DNA of 6,498 nucleotides from Planctomycetota bacterium. GTDB taxonomy: Bacteria > Planctomycetota > UBA1135 > UBA2386. Location of the stretch: assembly GCA_020425885.1 (NCBI GenBank), contig JAGQRA010000226.1, forward strand, positions 1-6,498. Direction: 5' to 3'. A program made the translations under genes and the position numbers. A model generated the notes under the pieces. That model did no database searches. It was not told the DNA's origin and saw only the letters and a list, made by a program, of their open reading frames with translations. This document shows positions 5,683-6,498 of the stretch, piece by piece. Position 1 is the first letter of the stretch, and each line of letters opens with the position of its first letter.

Positions 5683-6498
5683 TCAGACCTGCGCCGTGAC
5701 CAGCCGCTGCACCAGCAACTCGGCGACGCGCGCGGCCCCGTCCCCCGGCACGAGCCGCGGACCACACGCGGCCATCGTCCGGCGGCGTTCCGGGGCTGCG
5801 ATCAGTGCGGCGACCGCGTCCGCGACGATCGACGGCGCGGTTGTATCGAGGTCGCCGAGCAGCGCGAAGGCGCCGGAGGCGGCCCACACCGGCGCGCCGC
5901 GCCGCTGGTTGTCGGCGGCCACCAACAGCAGGCCCGGCACTCCCATGGCGGCCAATTCGAAGCACGTCGTCCCGGCGGCCGCCACGGCGAGGTGGGCGCG
6001 CGCCAGCAGCGCGCCGACGTCATGCGTGGCCCGGTGCACCTCGATCCGATGGCGTCCGTGCGCCTGCAACCGCTCGGCGGCCTCGACGACCGGTCCCGTA
6101 GCGGCGACCAGCAGCAGGATCCGTAGCGAACGATCGAGGGCGTCGATCGCCGCCGCGAGCTGCACGGCGACGGCGCCGAGCTGACCGCCGCCGAGCGTCA
6201 CCAACACGGTCGGTTCCGACGCCTCGCCGGCTCCGGCCGGCCGGCGCACGGGATCGAAGTCCGGCCGCAACAAGGCGAACTCCGGTCCGAACAGCGGTGT
6301 CGCCCCCCCGAACCGCGCGCGGTCCACGTCGTCGGCCCAGAGGTTGCCGTTCAGGACGAAGTCGCAGGGCAGGCGCCGATCGCCGAAGTCGTCGATGACG
6401 GCGTAGATCGCCGGAACCGCGGCGCGGACGGCCCGCAGGTCGTCGGCGGTCACCGTGTACGAGTCGACGACCACAAGGCGCGCCGCTGCGGCCCGCAC
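5683..6498 (-). CDS. pseG: PseG/SpsG-family UDP-sugar hydrolase, 5' end cut by the window edge
   Basis: The window holds the last 271 codons. The frame is open through base 6498, so the first visible GTG is not the real start. By comparison with ~275-350-residue relatives, about 80-95 N-terminal residues are missing, including the GxGHxxR loop with the catalytic His. The visible part has VVVDSYTV (9-15 of the fragment), IDDFGDRRLPCDFVLNGN (35-52), FGPEFALLRPDF (70-81), a strand and Gly loop VLVTLGGGQ (98-106), and AAAGTTCFELAAMGVP (173-188) followed by DNQ, the nucleotide-binding C-terminal half of the GT-B-like fold. PseG cleaves UDP from UDP-2,4-diacetamido-2,4,6-trideoxy-L-altrose, releasing the free sugar used by the pseudaminic acid synthase. 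The related SpsG group of predicted glycan enzymes is the main alternative, and the DSY (rather than DHY) triplet leaves that open. The PseA-like and cytidylyltransferase neighbours favour a nonulosonate role. Confidence 0.8.
   Translation of the reverse strand: MRAAAARLVVVDSYTVTADDLRAVRAAVPAIYAVIDDFGDRRLPCDFVLNGNLWADDVDRARFGGATPLFGPEFALLRPDFDPVRRPAGAGEASEPTVLVTLGGGQLGAVAVQLAAAIDALDRSLRILLLVAATGPVVEAAERLQAHGRHRIEVHRATHDVGALLARAHLAVAAAGTTCFELAAMGVPGLLLVAADNQRRGAPVWAASGAFALLGDLDTTAPSIVADAVAALIAAPERRRTMAACGPRLVPGDGAARVAELLVQRLVTAQV

Noticed and set aside
3125..5965. A 946-codon minus-strand frame that would fuse an N-terminal ~500 residues to the FAD oxidoreductase
   Set aside because: The upstream part is an out-of-register reading of the pseG-like and amidotransferase genes and is Arg-rich and motif-free. 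A good ribosome binding site and ATGA overlap place the true start at 4456.
4654..6126. 490-codon + strand open frame
   Set aside because: It is antisense to the amidotransferase and pseG-like genes, has low-complexity Arg/Asp/Ala composition and no recognisable motif.

Overview
This window is very GC-rich bacterial DNA with a strongly G/C-biased third codon position. It is almost fully coding, with short gaps and a GTG start, and looks like part of a cell-surface or flagellar glycan locus. The sequence does not fix the phylum; a high-GC proteobacterium, myxobacterium-like lineage or planctomycete would all fit. I see no rRNA, tRNA, CRISPR array, insertion sequence or phage gene.

Layout: a 27-codon tail of a + strand gene, probably a DegT/DnrJ/EryC1-type sugar aminotransferase, ends at base 82. 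It converges on a tight set of six minus-strand genes that occupies the rest of the window, with a strong hairpin at 79-116 between the two. In transcription order (right to left) the minus-strand genes are: a PseG/SpsG-type nucleotide-sugar hydrolase cut by the right edge; a PseA/WbpG-type N-acetyl sugar amidotransferase; an FAD/NAD(P)-binding amine-oxidase-like oxidoreductase; an aldo/keto reductase; an SpsF-type cytidylyltransferase; and a class III (glutamate-1-semialdehyde aminotransferase-like) PLP aminotransferase. After a 66-base gap downstream of pseG, the remaining junctions are a 4-base ATGA overlap, a 5-base gap, a 15-base gap and an 8-base overlap, so these genes are very probably one co-transcribed, translationally coupled operon.

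Interpretation: PseG-like, PseA/WbpG-like and SpsF-like enzymes together point to a nonulosonic acid (pseudaminic/legionaminic acid family) or a related CMP-activated amino sugar. PseG releases the free 2,4-diacetamido sugar from UDP, a synthase presumably lying outside the window would add pyruvate, and the cytidylyltransferase would activate the product. The amidotransferase would turn an acetamido group into an acetamidino group. The less usual part is the oxidoreductase, aldo/keto reductase and class III aminotransferase coupled to these genes. Together they could oxidise, reduce or aminate a position on the sugar and so give a non-standard nonulosonate. That last step is inference: family membership can be read from motifs, but not the substrates.
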